A DNA stretch of 64,000 nucleotides, taken from Mesorhizobium sp. GTDB lineage: Bacteria > Pseudomonadota > Alphaproteobacteria > Rhizobiales > Rhizobiaceae. Location of the stretch: the NCBI GenBank assembly GCA_004020365.1, contig SAQR01000003.1:62001-126000 (forward strand), written 5' to 3'. The position numbers and the translations under genes are program-made. This document shows, piece after piece, positions 54,606 through 64,000 of this stretch. A model generated the notes under the pieces. It made no database searches and was not told the origin of the DNA. It worked only from the letters and a program-made list of their open reading frames with translations. Positions within the stretch are counted from its first letter, which is position 1. Every line of letters starts with the position of its first letter.

Positions 54606-54656
54606 CTGTTTCGGGCGTTTTTCCGCGCCGGGCTCGAAGTGTTTCGTTTGTTTCAG
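54606..54656. repeat. Short relative of the GTTTCGTTTGTTTCA promoter element, copy C
   Basis: Contains CGGGCGTTTTTC followed after about 20 nt by GTGTTTCGTTTGTTTCAG, the same two blocks and similar spacing as copies A and B. It lies upstream of the DUF1127 gene. Shared arrangement before unrelated genes argues for a regulatory site rather than simple duplication. Confidence 0.6.
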
Positions 54657-54757
54657 TGCCGGGGCGGCGGTGGACCGGCCTATCGCAGCGGAGTAAGGAA
54701 AAGAGTTCGAGGCTGTTTGGTATCTTACCAAAGCGCGTGGCTATCAGTGGAGTACAC

Positions 54758-55207
54758 GTGAAGAAGACTGTCGTTAGAGTCGTCTGTGCCATCGGCCAAG
54801 CGGGGCAGATCGGCCTCAACGGGCGCCTCCCCTGGGAAGGCAATCGCTCGCCGGAGTTCGTCGCCGACGTTGCACGATTTTTCGACCTCAGCAGAGGACA
54901 TGTCTTGCTCGCCGGCCCCAGGACGATCGCGAGCATTCCGGATTTTGCTCGCGCCGATCGGGAACTGGTCGTCGTTCGCTCCAGCATGGATCCCGAGGCC
55001 ACGCTCCAGCGCTTTGCCGGCCGCGTCGTCTTTATCGGCGGCGGTCCACCGGTGTGGGGCGCCTACGCGCGCTTCGTCAGCCACTGGGATATCACGCGGC
55101 TGCCCTATGACGGGCCGGCGGACCGTTGGTTCGACGCAAGATGGCTTACGGCGGGTGGCGGGGTTGCCAAAAATCACCGCGACCCCAAAAATAACCGCGA
55201 CCAATGA
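54758..55207 (+). CDS. Dihydrofolate reductase-like protein
   Basis: 149 residues with a DHFR-type layout: VVRVVCAIGQAGQIGLNGRLPW (N-terminal strand and substrate loop), VLLAGPRTIASIPDF (cofactor region) and VVFIGGGPPVWGAY. The acidic residue that normally follows the NGRLPW loop is not obvious and the protein is about 10 residues shorter than FolA, so activity is uncertain. A GTG start is chosen for the GGAG 7 nt upstream. Confidence 0.65.
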   Translation: MKKTVVRVVCAIGQAGQIGLNGRLPWEGNRSPEFVADVARFFDLSRGHVLLAGPRTIASIPDFARADRELVVVRSSMDPEATLQRFAGRVVFIGGGPPVWGAYARFVSHWDITRLPYDGPADRWFDARWLTAGGGVAKNHRDPKNNRDQ

Positions 55208-55272
55208 AAGCTCGGCTCACAGCGGGCACCGCGGTGGAACGATCGCGGTGCCCGTAGTCCGAAGCCGCACAC

Positions 55273-56826
55273 CTAGCAGTTCGCGCCAGTCTGCGGATCG
55301 CACGCCTTGTTTTCTTGCTGCTGTGGTTTGGGCTCGGCCTGTTCCGGCTCGGCCTGCTGCTGTTCGGCGGCGGGCTGCTCCTTGGCTTTCGGCTTCTCGG
55401 GCTCGGCCGCCCGTTCGGGCTCGGCCTGCTCCTGCTCCGCGGCGGGCTGCTCCGCGGCGGGCTGCTCCTCGGCCTTCGGCTTCTCGGGCTTGGCCTGCTC
55501 CTGCTCAGCGGCCGGTTGCTCCTCGGCCTTCGGCTTCTCAGGCTTGGCCGCCCGTTCGGGCTTGGCCTGCTCCTGCTCAGCGGCCGGTTGCTCCTTGGCC
55601 TTCGGCTTCTCAGGCTTGGCCGCCCGTTCGGGCTCGGCCTGCTCCTGCTCGGCGGCGGGCTGCTCCTCGGCCTTCGGCTTCTCGGGCTTGGCCGCCCGTT
55701 CGGGCTCGGCCTGCTCCTCGGCCGCGGGCTGCTCCTCGGCCTCCGGCTTCTCGGGCTTGGCGGTCTCTTCCGGCTTGGCCTCTTCATCCGGCGCCTGTTC
55801 GGGCTCGGCCTGCTCCTGCTCGGCGGCCGGTTTCTTCTCGGTCGTCGGCTCCTCAGGCTTGGCGGTCTCTTCCGGCTCAACCTCTTCATCCGGCGCCTGT
55901 TCGGTCGTTGCTGCGCCTTCGGTCGGCTTCGACTTCCGGGCTGCCTGAACCTGCTTCACCTCCTCGATGTCTTTGAGCTCAGCTGGTTTGGCCTCGGGAT
56001 CGGCTTTCACTTCAGCTTCAAAGACGGTGACCGTATTGTTTTCCACTTTCCCGGCCTGCTCGGGCGTCTCGGTCTCGCTGACCTCGACGACAGTCACCTC
56101 TCGGTCCGTTTCCTTCTCGATCACATCAACATCAATGACTTTGTTGATCACCACCTCGTTCTGGATCGTCACGTCGCCGGCCGGCTCGGCCGCCTCGACA
56201 ATGCGCACAAACTCCGGCTCATCACGGATAACGACGACAGAAATGTCCTCAGCAAGGAACTCGCGGGTGGGGACCACGACCCAATAAAAATCCGGCGTGG
56301 TGTCGATCGTCACCTCGATTGAAATCAAATCGGGATCGCGGCGCGGCGGCAGCGGAGCCCAGATGACGTGCTCCCTTTCGCGCCGCCAACTCACCCATGC
56401 CGGCGCCCAACGAGTGCCGGGAACCCAGTACCAGCCGATATCGTCGGCATAGCCCCAGCGGCCGTAATGGTAGGTCGCCCAGCCGAACGGCTCGTCGGAC
56501 ACCCAGAGCCAGCCATACTGCTCGGTATAGACCCAATGTCCAATCGTATACGGACGCCAATCGTCAGGTACATCAGCCGGGACGAAAACGGTCGCCCCCC
56601 GGTACGATACCCAATCACCGTGGGCAGACAGTTCATCGTAAAATGTGCTGATCGAAACGGACACGTCAGTGGCCGCCCTCGCCTCGGATACAAGCGACAA
56701 GGGCGCCGTGTTGGGCGCCACCGGGTTGAGCGCCACCGGGTTGGGTATCTCGACGACCGTGAGCAGACCAACGGTTACGCCGCCCAGCATCAGCCGAACA
56801 GCGTTTTGAGCAAGGACGCGTTTCAT
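55273..56826 (-). CDS. Secreted DUF6600-type protein with Glu/Pro/Ala/Lys repeat tail
   Basis: 517 residues. N-terminal signal or anchor (LMLGGVTVGLLTVVEI). Residues about 60-165 are a Trp-rich DUF6600-like domain with WRPYTIGHWVYTEQYGWLWV, EPFGWATYHYGRWGY and GWYWVPGTRWAPAWVSWRR. A central beta or coiled part (about 170-290) follows, then a tail (about 300-505) of imperfect repeats such as EPERAAKPEKPKAEEQPAAE. It ends with two cysteines (ACDPQTGANC). Probably an envelope protein; the charged tail is likely extended. Function unknown. Confidence 0.75.
   Translation of the reverse strand: MKRVLAQNAVRLMLGGVTVGLLTVVEIPNPVALNPVAPNTAPLSLVSEARAATDVSVSISTFYDELSAHGDWVSYRGATVFVPADVPDDWRPYTIGHWVYTEQYGWLWVSDEPFGWATYHYGRWGYADDIGWYWVPGTRWAPAWVSWRREREHVIWAPLPPRRDPDLISIEVTIDTTPDFYWVVVPTREFLAEDISVVVIRDEPEFVRIVEAAEPAGDVTIQNEVVINKVIDVDVIEKETDREVTVVEVSETETPEQAGKVENNTVTVFEAEVKADPEAKPAELKDIEEVKQVQAARKSKPTEGAATTEQAPDEEVEPEETAKPEEPTTEKKPAAEQEQAEPEQAPDEEAKPEETAKPEKPEAEEQPAAEEQAEPERAAKPEKPKAEEQPAAEQEQAEPERAAKPEKPKAKEQPAAEQEQAKPERAAKPEKPKAEEQPAAEQEQAKPEKPKAEEQPAAEQPAAEQEQAEPERAAEPEKPKAKEQPAAEQQQAEPEQAEPKPQQQENKACDPQTGANC
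55370..55880 (-). repeat. In-frame imperfect tandem repeats in the DUF6600 gene
   Basis: The gene's 3' part is built of units of roughly 60-90 nt encoding AKPEKPKAEEQPAAEQEQA-like blocks, at least six times with small changes. All unit lengths keep the frame, indicating expansion and contraction under coding constraint. It also creates long but meaningless open frames on the other strand. Confidence 0.8.
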
Positions 56827-57098
56827 CCCAGTTTCCTCCGAAACAGATCGCCCTTCACCTTGGAAACTCGCCGGTTGGCGAATTGTTCCGGCTTGGCATC
56901 ACGCCAAGATACCGGGATCAACATCAGAGTTGCTTCATGAGGTCGGCGAGCCAGATCACGACCGTCGTCACGTCAGCGGGGCCCGACGCAAAAGTCGCAT
57001 ATCGACGGTAAAGCCTGCCCGGCCCAGCCCGGCGATCGGCAGCGAACGTGGAGTCAGTGGCGAATCGCAAACCTTTGAGATTAGCGAATGCATCCTCG
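56827..57098. other. Intergenic region upstream of the DUF6600 gene
   Basis: No gene seen. Two short inverted repeats occur (TCGCC-GGTT-GGCGA near 56866 and TTGGC-ATCAC-GCCAA near 56891). They lie upstream of the minus-strand gene and could be leader structures; no function is claimed. Confidence 0.35.
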
Positions 57099-57159
57099 CT
57101 TCGTCATCCTAGGCAAGCAAGGAGCGAAGCGACGCGGCGCAGACCCTGGGATGACGAAG
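57099..57159. repeat. Palindromic intergenic repeat
   Basis: Ends CTTCGTCATCC and GGATGACGAAG are perfect inverted repeats around a GC-rich centre containing GGAGCGAAGCGACGCGGCGC. The sequence type is familiar to me as a dispersed intergenic element of Mesorhizobium and related genomes; a database search would be needed to confirm that. It abuts the antitoxin relic. Confidence 0.6.
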
Positions 57160-57194
57160 GTGTGATGGCCTGTGGCGTTGGATCGGCGGCTGCA

Positions 57195-57267
57195 GGCCGC
57201 CCTTGGCTGCCTTGTCGACAAGGCGGGACAGATGCGTCTTGGCCTCGTGGATATTGACGATGCGCAT
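57195..57267 (-). pseudogene. Relic of Phd/YefM-type antitoxin gene
   Basis: The N-terminus RIVNIHEAKTHLSRLVDKAAKG is typical of Phd/YefM antitoxins that dimerise and bind DNA, but homology stops there and the rest is replaced by sequence running into the palindromic repeat. No toxin gene is nearby. Insertion of, or deletion next to, the repeat probably destroyed the pair. Confidence 0.6.
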
Positions 57268-57296
57268 TGCGAACTCCATGCCTTGGTCCACGAAAC

Positions 57297-57635
57297 CTAG
57301 TCTACCCTAACTTCAAGGGCATCTGCCGAAGAAGGCTCAAGGCCGCGCCTTGCTACAGGGCCGTCTTGACTTCCCCGATCTCGGCACCAACTACGATTAT
57401 ATGAACGCCACAAAAAAGATCCGTCGCGATTTTCTTTTCCGGGTTTGCCCCATCGCGGGATCGTAACCCCCGGCTCGGCTGCCATGCGCCCCGGGCCGAG
57501 GGGGCAAGCACATAATCGACATCGAACGTCCGCAGGCCAGCACCGGCTCTGGAGCATTTGCTTTGAGCAATATTTGTCTCGAATTGACCGGTTCACCATG
57601 CTCGAGTCAGCCCGCTCAACCGAGAATATTCGAAA
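57297..57635. other. Intergenic region without recognisable feature
   Basis: Upstream of the Rnk-like gene. No credible reading frame, and no promoter element that I would defend. Confidence 0.4.
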
Positions 57636-58079
57636 ATGCAAGATAACATGAAGACTCGGCGCAAGCCGACCATCCGCATCTCGCATTCGGACCATGCGCG
57701 TTTATCGGCGCTTGCGAGCGCCGTGGCCGCACGAAATCCGCAGGCTTCCGATGAACTGCTCGCCGAACTCGAGCGAGCGCGCATCGTTTCCGATCGTTTG
57801 ATCTCCGCGGGCGCCGTCCAGATGGGTTCGACGGTGATGTTCAAGCCCGATACCGGTGACGCGAAAACGGTTACGCTGGTTTTTCCTGGCGATGCGGACA
57901 TCTCCGAAGGCAAGGTTTCAATCCTTACGCCGATTGGCACGGCCCTGATCGGCCTCTCGGCCGGACAGTCGATCATGTGGACCGCGCGAGATGGGCGGCG
58001 GCATGAATTGTCGGTGCTTGCCGTGAATCGGCCTGCTCGGGAAGGCGACGCAGCCGATCAGAGTGCACCAGCACCTTGA
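57636..58079 (+). CDS. rnk: Rnk/GreA-like nucleoside diphosphate kinase regulator
   Basis: 147-residue protein of the Rnk family, which binds RNA polymerase through a GreA-type C-terminal domain but lacks the long coiled coil. The N-terminal helical part has TIRISHSDHARLSALA; the C-terminal domain (about 65-130) shows VQMGSTVMFKPDTGDAKTVTLVFPGDADI and VSILTPIGTALIGLSAGQSI. Stand-alone gene; an ATG 12 nt further in (MKTRRKP) is an alternative start. Confidence 0.85.
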   Translation: MQDNMKTRRKPTIRISHSDHARLSALASAVAARNPQASDELLAELERARIVSDRLISAGAVQMGSTVMFKPDTGDAKTVTLVFPGDADISEGKVSILTPIGTALIGLSAGQSIMWTARDGRRHELSVLAVNRPAREGDAADQSAPAP

Positions 58080-58333
58080 CGAAGGCGGGTGTCTAGACGT
58101 GGGTGTTTCCGCGAAAACAGCGGGCGTAAGCGCGCCGAGGACCTCAAACGACTTCCTCACGAACGCCTCGTGATATGGACGACCGGTGCTGAAGCAACGG
58201 CCCGGCCGACCCGCCCTGCAGCCTCTTGACGTGGTCCAACACTTGCCGCGTGGCAAAAAAATAAGGTTGGTTGTCGGGAGGCGCGCCACTTGTTCGTCCT
58301 CGGGACACGAAGCAACGAAGACAGGTGAGACCC
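58080..58333. other. Intergenic region, no gene recognised
   Basis: Between the Rnk-like gene and the RibD-type relic. Open frames on both strands here lack known motifs. Confidence 0.35.
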
Positions 58334-58444
58334 GTGAGAAAGTTCAGATCATCGAACACGTCTCTGGACGGTGTGATCCAGGCCGACAGGGCGTTCGTCG
58401 GTCCCGTTCTGGCCGGCGAGACGCCCAAGGGCCGGTTCGACTGA
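58334..58444 (+). pseudogene. Possible relic of RibD-type dihydrofolate reductase family gene
   Basis: A 36-codon frame with GTG start reads RKFRSSNTSLDGVIQADRAF, resembling the start of the RibD_C reductases (typically MRKL-V-SLDGVIQAPGG). It ends at a stop before any cofactor motif. Such genes often accompany the VOC and SRPBCC genes that follow, which supports a truncated remnant. Short and therefore uncertain. Confidence 0.35.
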
Positions 58445-58498
58445 AATCTGGCAATCGCGGCGCGAACAAATACCCCCCAAGAACCGAGGAGATTAGAC

Positions 58499-58978
58499 AT
58501 GACGAAACTTGTGACCTGCCTGTGGTTCGACCACGGCGAAGCACGCAAGGCGGCGGAGTTCTATGCCGCCACCTTTCCCGACAGCCATGTGGATCGCCTG
58601 AATGCGGCCGCGTCGGACTATCCCGGCGGCAAGGAAGGCAATGAACTGACGGTCGAGTTCACAGTGCTCGGCCAGTCTTTTCTGGGCCTGAACGGCGGCC
58701 CGAATTTCAAGGCGAACGAATCCGTCAGCCTGATGGTGCTGACCGAAGATCAGGAAGAGACCGACCGCTACTGGAATGCGATCGTTGGAAACGGCGGCAG
58801 CGAGAGCGCCTGCGGATGGTGCAAGGACCGGTGGGGCTTCTCCTGGCAGATCACGCCGAAGCGGCTGATGGAACTGACGACCAGCCCCGACCGCGCCAAG
58901 GCCAAGCGCGCCATGGAGTCGATGATGACGATGAAGAAAATCGATATCGCGGCGCTGGAAGCCGCAGCTGCAGGCTAA
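58499..58978 (+). CDS. VOC family protein, PhnB-like
   Basis: 159-residue vicinal-oxygen-chelate protein. [57 protein letters not shown] and [21 protein letters not shown] are the family's landmarks (often annotated as 3-demethylubiquinone-9 methyltransferase-like). The enzymatic role is not established. First intact gene of a small VOC-SRPBCC-SRPBCC run. Confidence 0.88.
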   Translation: MTKLVTCLWFDHGEARKAAEFYAATFPDSHVDRLNAAASDYPGGKEGNELTVEFTVLGQSFLGLNGGPNFKANESVSLMVLTEDQEETDRYWNAIVGNGGSESACGWCKDRWGFSWQITPKRLMELTTSPDRAKAKRAMESMMTMKKIDIAALEAAAAG

Positions 58979-59028
58979 CCCGATCCAAGGCAAAGACGCC
59001 CTGGTGAACTCAATGAATGGAGATGATC

Positions 59029-59472
59029 ATGCCCAACACCGTTAAACTGCACCGGGTTTTGGCCACGAAGCCCGAAAAGGTCTACCGCGCATTTCTGGAA
59101 CCTGACGCGGTCGCGAGTTGGCTGCCGCCCTTCGGATTTACCTGTACGGTCCATGAGCTTGAGGCGAAGGAAGGCGGCAAGCACAGAATGTCCTTTCGAA
59201 ACTTCACGACCGGGCACAGCCATTCCTTCGGCGGCACCTATCTGAAACTCGTCCCCGGCGAGACGCTCGTCTACACCGATGTGTTCGATGATCCGAACCT
59301 TCCGGGCGAGATGAAAGTGACCGTCACGCTGAAGGCCGTTTCAGTCGGAACGGAGATGACGGTGGTTCAGGAGAACGTGCCCGATCTGATCCCCGTCGAG
59401 GCATGCTATCTCGGTTGGCAAGAGTCGCTGCGCAAGCTTGCTAATCTCGTCGAGCCCGAAATCACGCAATAA
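59029..59472 (+). CDS. SRPBCC/AHSA1 family protein
   Basis: 147-residue START-like fold protein binding hydrophobic ligands. VKLHRVLATKPEKVYRAFLE at the start, ASWLPPFGFTCTVHELEAKE, GGTYLKLVPGETLVYTDVFD and the C-terminal helix GWQESLRKLANLVEP fit the AHSA1 group. GGAG lies 7 nt before the ATG at 59029, favouring it over an ATG 12 nt earlier. 50 nt separate it from the VOC gene. Confidence 0.88.
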   Translation: MPNTVKLHRVLATKPEKVYRAFLEPDAVASWLPPFGFTCTVHELEAKEGGKHRMSFRNFTTGHSHSFGGTYLKLVPGETLVYTDVFDDPNLPGEMKVTVTLKAVSVGTEMTVVQENVPDLIPVEACYLGWQESLRKLANLVEPEITQ

Positions 59473-59517
59473 CCGTCCGCGTGAACTTATCCGAGTGCGA
59501 CAACAAGGAAACCAAAA

Positions 59518-59931
59518 ATGACCAACCAGCAGATCACCATTGCCACCACGGTCGCTGCGCCGATCGAACGCGTCTGGGAGGCTTACACGACGCCCGGCGA
59601 TATCACGCGGTGGAACTTCGCTTCCGACGACTGGTGCTGCCCAAGCGCGGAAGCCGATCTAAAGGTGGGCGGCGGCTACAAGGCGCGCATGGAAGCCAGG
59701 GACGGCAGTTTCGGCTTCGATTTCGAGGCGGTGTACGAAGAGGTCGAGCCGTACAAGGCGATCGCATTCGCCATGAGCGACGGGCGCAAGGCGCGTACGA
59801 CCTTCGAAGCTGCAGGGAACGGTACGAAGGTGACGACCACATTCGATGCCGAGACGCAGAACTCCATCGAGATGCAGCGCGACGGCTGGCAGGCGATCCT
59901 GAACAACTTCGGGCGTTATGTTGAAAACTGA
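59518..59931 (+). CDS. SRPBCC/AHSA1 family protein
   Basis: 137-residue START-like protein, second in tandem and only distantly similar to the first. ITIATTVAAPIERVWEAYTT and DITRWNFASDDWCCPSAEAD open the fold; GGGYKARMEARDGSFGFDFE and the C-terminal GWQAILNNFGRYVEN close it. AAGGAAAC precedes the ATG. Function unknown; co-transcribed with the preceding two genes. Confidence 0.88.
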   Translation: MTNQQITIATTVAAPIERVWEAYTTPGDITRWNFASDDWCCPSAEADLKVGGGYKARMEARDGSFGFDFEAVYEEVEPYKAIAFAMSDGRKARTTFEAAGNGTKVTTTFDAETQNSIEMQRDGWQAILNNFGRYVEN

Positions 59932-60018
59932 CGCCGCAGACTAGGACGGCCGACGACGAGACGGTAGATTCGGTTCGGGCCCTTTCACTCACACCCGCTG
60001 CAGTCCGCACTGATCGCG

Positions 60019-61638
<1,620 letters not shown>

Positions 61639-61639
61639 C

Positions 61640-62761
61640 TCAACGATCCCTCGGGTCGAGCGCGTCGCGCAGGCCGTCGCCGACGAAATTCAGCGCGAAC
61701 AGCGTCGAGACAAGGAAAAACGCTGGGAACAAAAGCAGCCAGTTGGCGGTGCCGATGTTCTTGGCGCCGGTCGAGATCAGCACGCCCCAGCTGGTCATCG
61801 GTTCCTGCACGCCGAGCCCGAGGAAGGACAGGAAACTCTCCAGGATGATGACCTGCGGCACCAGCAGCGTCATATAGATGACCACCGGGCCAAGCAGGTT
61901 GGGAATGACGTGGCGGATCAGAATGCCGCGCTGGCCGACGCCCATCGCCTCCGCCGCCTGGACATATTCCTGCCGCCGGATCGACAGCGCCTGGCCGCGC
62001 ACGATGCGCGCCATGTCGAGCCACAGCACGGCGCCGACCGCCAGGAACATCAGCACGAAGTTCCGGCCGAAGAACACCACCAGCATGATGACGAAGAAAA
62101 TGAACGGCAGCGAATAGAGCACATCGACAATGCGCATCATCACCTCGTCTATCCTGCCGCCGGCAAGGCCGGCCGCAGCGCCGTAGAGCACGCCGATGAC
62201 GCCCGCCACGACCCCGGCGAGCAGGCCGATGGCCAGCGAGATGCGCCCGGCCATCAGCGTCCGCGACAGCAGATCGCGGCCGGTATTGTCGGTGCCGAAC
62301 AGAAAATACTGCTGCCCGATTGAAGCGCTCATCACCGCTTCAAGGCCGTCAGCCGATTTGCTCTCTATCTTCGTGTTGTCGAAGGCATCGGAACGGTCGA
62401 GATAGCGGACATTGCGGTCGTCGATCGGCTTGCGCGATGTGACGGTGACGAAGATGCGATTGTCTTCCTGCCGCCACTGCTTGATGTCGACACGCATGCG
62501 CTTGATCGCCTCGTTGAGCGCGGTTTCGATCTTGTCGGGCTTCGGATAGGCCGACAAGCTCGGCGGCATGCGCACATAGTCGGCGTAGATGGTGGTGTAT
62601 CGATGCGGCACCAAAGAGGGTCCGAACACACTGAGGATCGCGATGAAGGCAAGATAATACAGGCTGAACATGGCGGCGCGGTTGGCCTTGAGGCGGGCCC
62701 AGGCATCGCCCCACAGGGAACGGCCAACGATGGCCGGAGCGGTAGCTGCGATGTCAGTCAT
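61640..62761 (-). CDS. Peptide ABC transporter permease, OppC/YejE type
   Basis: 373-residue permease. After the first transmembrane helix a long periplasmic insert (about 45-165, with TDNTGRDLLSRTLMAGR just after it) precedes the usual five-helix core, as in YejE. The EAA-type loop reads YVQAAEAMGVGQRGILIRHVIPN near 270. The ATG at 62761 overlaps the OppB-type gene by 8 nt. Confidence 0.92.
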   Translation of the reverse strand: MTDIAATAPAIVGRSLWGDAWARLKANRAAMFSLYYLAFIAILSVFGPSLVPHRYTTIYADYVRMPPSLSAYPKPDKIETALNEAIKRMRVDIKQWRQEDNRIFVTVTSRKPIDDRNVRYLDRSDAFDNTKIESKSADGLEAVMSASIGQQYFLFGTDNTGRDLLSRTLMAGRISLAIGLLAGVVAGVIGVLYGAAAGLAGGRIDEVMMRIVDVLYSLPFIFFVIMLVVFFGRNFVLMFLAVGAVLWLDMARIVRGQALSIRRQEYVQAAEAMGVGQRGILIRHVIPNLLGPVVIYMTLLVPQVIILESFLSFLGLGVQEPMTSWGVLISTGAKNIGTANWLLLFPAFFLVSTLFALNFVGDGLRDALDPRDR

Positions 62762-63677
62762 AGCGCACCCTCGGATCGACGAAGGCATACATGACGTCGA
62801 CGATCAGGTTGAAGACGATGGTGAACAGCGCGATGACCACCACGGTGCCCATCACCAGCGTGTAGTCGCGGTTGAGCGCGGCCTCGACGAAATAGCGGCC
62901 GATGCCGGGAATGGAAAAGATCGTCTCCACGATGATCGAGCCGGTGAGCAGTGCCGCCGCCGCCGGGCCGGTGAAGGAGACGATCGGCAATATGGCACCG
63001 CGCAGCGCATGCTTGACGACCACCGACCAGTCCGACAGGCCGAGCGCACGTGCGGTGCGAATGTGGTGCGAGCGCAACGATTCGATCATCGAGCCGCGCA
63101 TCAGGCGGGCGACGATGGCGATCTGCGGCAAGGCGAGAGTCAGCACAGGGCCGATCTTGTTGAGCAGGGCGCCATCACCCCAGCCGCCGATCGGCAGCAG
63201 TTTCCAGGTCAGACCGAACAGAAGCTGGATAATCGGCGCGATGACGAAGGTCGGAATGGTGCTGCCGGCGGTCGCCAGAGCGATCACCGAATAGTCGGCA
63301 AGCTTGTTCTGGTTGAGCGCGGCAATGGTGCCGAGCAGGCCACCGAGCAGTAGCGCCAGGATCAGGGCCGAGGCGCCGATCTGGATCGAAACGGGCAGGC
63401 CCCTGGCAAACAATTCGCCGACGGTGAAATCCGGCATGTTGTAGCTCGGACCGAAATTGCCGCGCAGCAGATTGCCGAGATAGTGGACATATTGCAGCCA
63501 GAGCGGGTCGTTGAGGCCGAACTGCGCTTCAATATTGGCCTTGATCTCGGGGCTCAGGCCCCGCTCCTGATTGAACGGGCCGCCAGGCGCGATGCGTATC
63601 AGGAAGAACGCCATGGTCACGATGACGAACAGCGTCGGAATGGCGGTCAGAAGCCGCCGGAATACGTAACGCAGCAT
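62754..63677 (-). CDS. Peptide ABC transporter permease, OppB/YejB type
   Basis: 307-residue permease. N-terminal RYVFRRLLTAIPTLFVIVTM and FFLIRIAPGGPFNQER are OppB hallmarks, as are RLMRGSMIESLRSHHIRTAR and ALGLSDWSVVVKHALRGAIL (EAA loop, near 205-235). Six hydrophobic segments. It follows the binding-protein gene, with a palindromic repeat between. Confidence 0.93.
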   Translation of the reverse strand: MLRYVFRRLLTAIPTLFVIVTMAFFLIRIAPGGPFNQERGLSPEIKANIEAQFGLNDPLWLQYVHYLGNLLRGNFGPSYNMPDFTVGELFARGLPVSIQIGASALILALLLGGLLGTIAALNQNKLADYSVIALATAGSTIPTFVIAPIIQLLFGLTWKLLPIGGWGDGALLNKIGPVLTLALPQIAIVARLMRGSMIESLRSHHIRTARALGLSDWSVVVKHALRGAILPIVSFTGPAAAALLTGSIIVETIFSIPGIGRYFVEAALNRDYTLVMGTVVVIALFTIVFNLIVDVMYAFVDPRVRYD

Positions 63678-63766
63678 CGGTTCCCCGCTTTGCTAGCAAA
63701 CCGGGACAGCCGCCCCTAACGCATGACACCAGAACCGAAGTTCGGAAACGATCAGGCGTAGATCAA

Positions 63767-63804
63767 AGCGCCTTTGCGCGTCCCGAAGGACGCGCGGCGC
63801 TGTA
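63767..63804 (-). repeat. Palindromic repeat between binding-protein and permease genes
   Basis: GCGCGTCC-CGAA-GGACGCGC with outer AGCGCC/GGCGCT. Read on the minus strand it begins TACAGCGCC and continues like the element at 38882-38925. Within this operon it would form a strong mRNA hairpin after the binding-protein gene. Confidence 0.65.
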
Positions 63805-63830
63805 AAGGAGCAGCAGTCCGGCCAAGGAAA

Positions 63831-64000
63831 TCAATCCTTGGAGATGAAGCGGGACGGATGCACGTCCATAACGTTGTCCTCGAAGCCATGAAGCTTCGGA
63901 GAAACGATATCCTTGTAGCTATAGTAGAGAAGTGGGATGTTGCCGACGTCGTCGACGAGGATGCGCTCGGCCTCGGCGAGTTCTTTCATGCGCTGTTCGG
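63831..64000 (-). CDS. Peptide ABC transporter substrate-binding protein, C-terminal fragment
   Basis: The last 55 or so codons of a family 5 extracellular binding protein; the rest lies right of the window. MKELAEAERILVDDVGNIPL, YSYKDIVSPKLHGFEDN and the terminal DVHPSRFISKD are typical of oligopeptide-binding proteins. It heads the Yej/Opp-type operon. Confidence 0.85.
   Translation of the reverse strand, partial: EQRMKELAEAERILVDDVGNIPLLYYSYKDIVSPKLHGFEDNVMDVHPSRFISKD

Noticed and set aside
55370-55880. Possible CRISPR array
   Set aside because: Units are imperfect, adjoining, in frame with a coding sequence and without unique spacers.
54786-55976. 396-codon plus-strand frame with Pro/Ala/Arg/Ser repeats
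   Set aside because: It is the complement of the repeat tail of the DUF6600 gene and has no domain; reverse-strand artefact of tandem repeats.

Overview
The window reads as chromosome of a GC-rich alphaproteobacterium in the Mesorhizobium/Phyllobacteriaceae neighbourhood. This rests on dense ABC and TRAP solute uptake operons, a small secreted protein resembling the DUF680 family, a DUF1127 protein, a SorC-regulated sugar locus, a candidate RirA-type iron box and short palindromic repeats of the kind common in Mesorhizobium. The genus is an inference. No rRNA, tRNA, CRISPR array or intact insertion sequence was seen.

Layout. 1-3.6 kb: truncated SDR dehydrogenase and a TRAP transporter (dctP, fused dctQM). 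3.8-6.5 kb: an odd pair, a P-loop NTPase and an ABC-exporter-like protein with an eroded ATPase domain. 6.6-8.5 kb: orphan VapB-like antitoxin, lipid kinase, lipoprotein. 8.7-12.6 kb: FecBCD-type iron-chelate uptake operon divergent from a methyltransferase across a perfect TGA-N9-TCA box. 12.6-24.0 kb: one long minus-strand polyol/sugar operon (CUT2 ABC transporter, SorC regulator, aldo/keto reductase, GlpD-like dehydrogenase, class I aldolase, FGGY kinase, GMC oxidoreductase). 24.2-24.6 kb: frameshifted zinc alcohol dehydrogenase relic. 25.0-30.7 kb: secreted aldose 1-epimerase and a second CUT2 transporter whose two permease domains are fused. 30.7-31.7 kb: relics of a SIS-domain sugar isomerase and a DAO-type oxidase.

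The centrepiece is 31.9-47.1 kb. It holds a complete petrobactin-type siderophore pathway: asbA, asbB, asbC, a fused asbD-asbE and asbF, overlapping or nearly so on the plus strand. Facing it are a TonB-dependent receptor, a YclNOPQ/CeuBCDE-like ABC importer and a DUF2218 protein; a divergent ABC exporter follows. Together they could make 3,4-dihydroxybenzoate, load it on a carrier domain, join it to a citrate-polyamine backbone, export the product and retrieve the ferric complex.

47.1-64 kb is mosaic: DUF680-like protein, a berberine-bridge-type oxidoreductase whose 5' end and promoter are duplicated, a seven-PAS hybrid histidine kinase with an OmpR-type regulator, DUF1127, a short DHFR-like protein, a DUF6600 protein with a Glu/Pro/Ala/Lys repeat tail, an antitoxin relic, an Rnk-like factor, a VOC/SRPBCC cluster, and a Yej/Opp-type peptide ABC operon running off the right edge.
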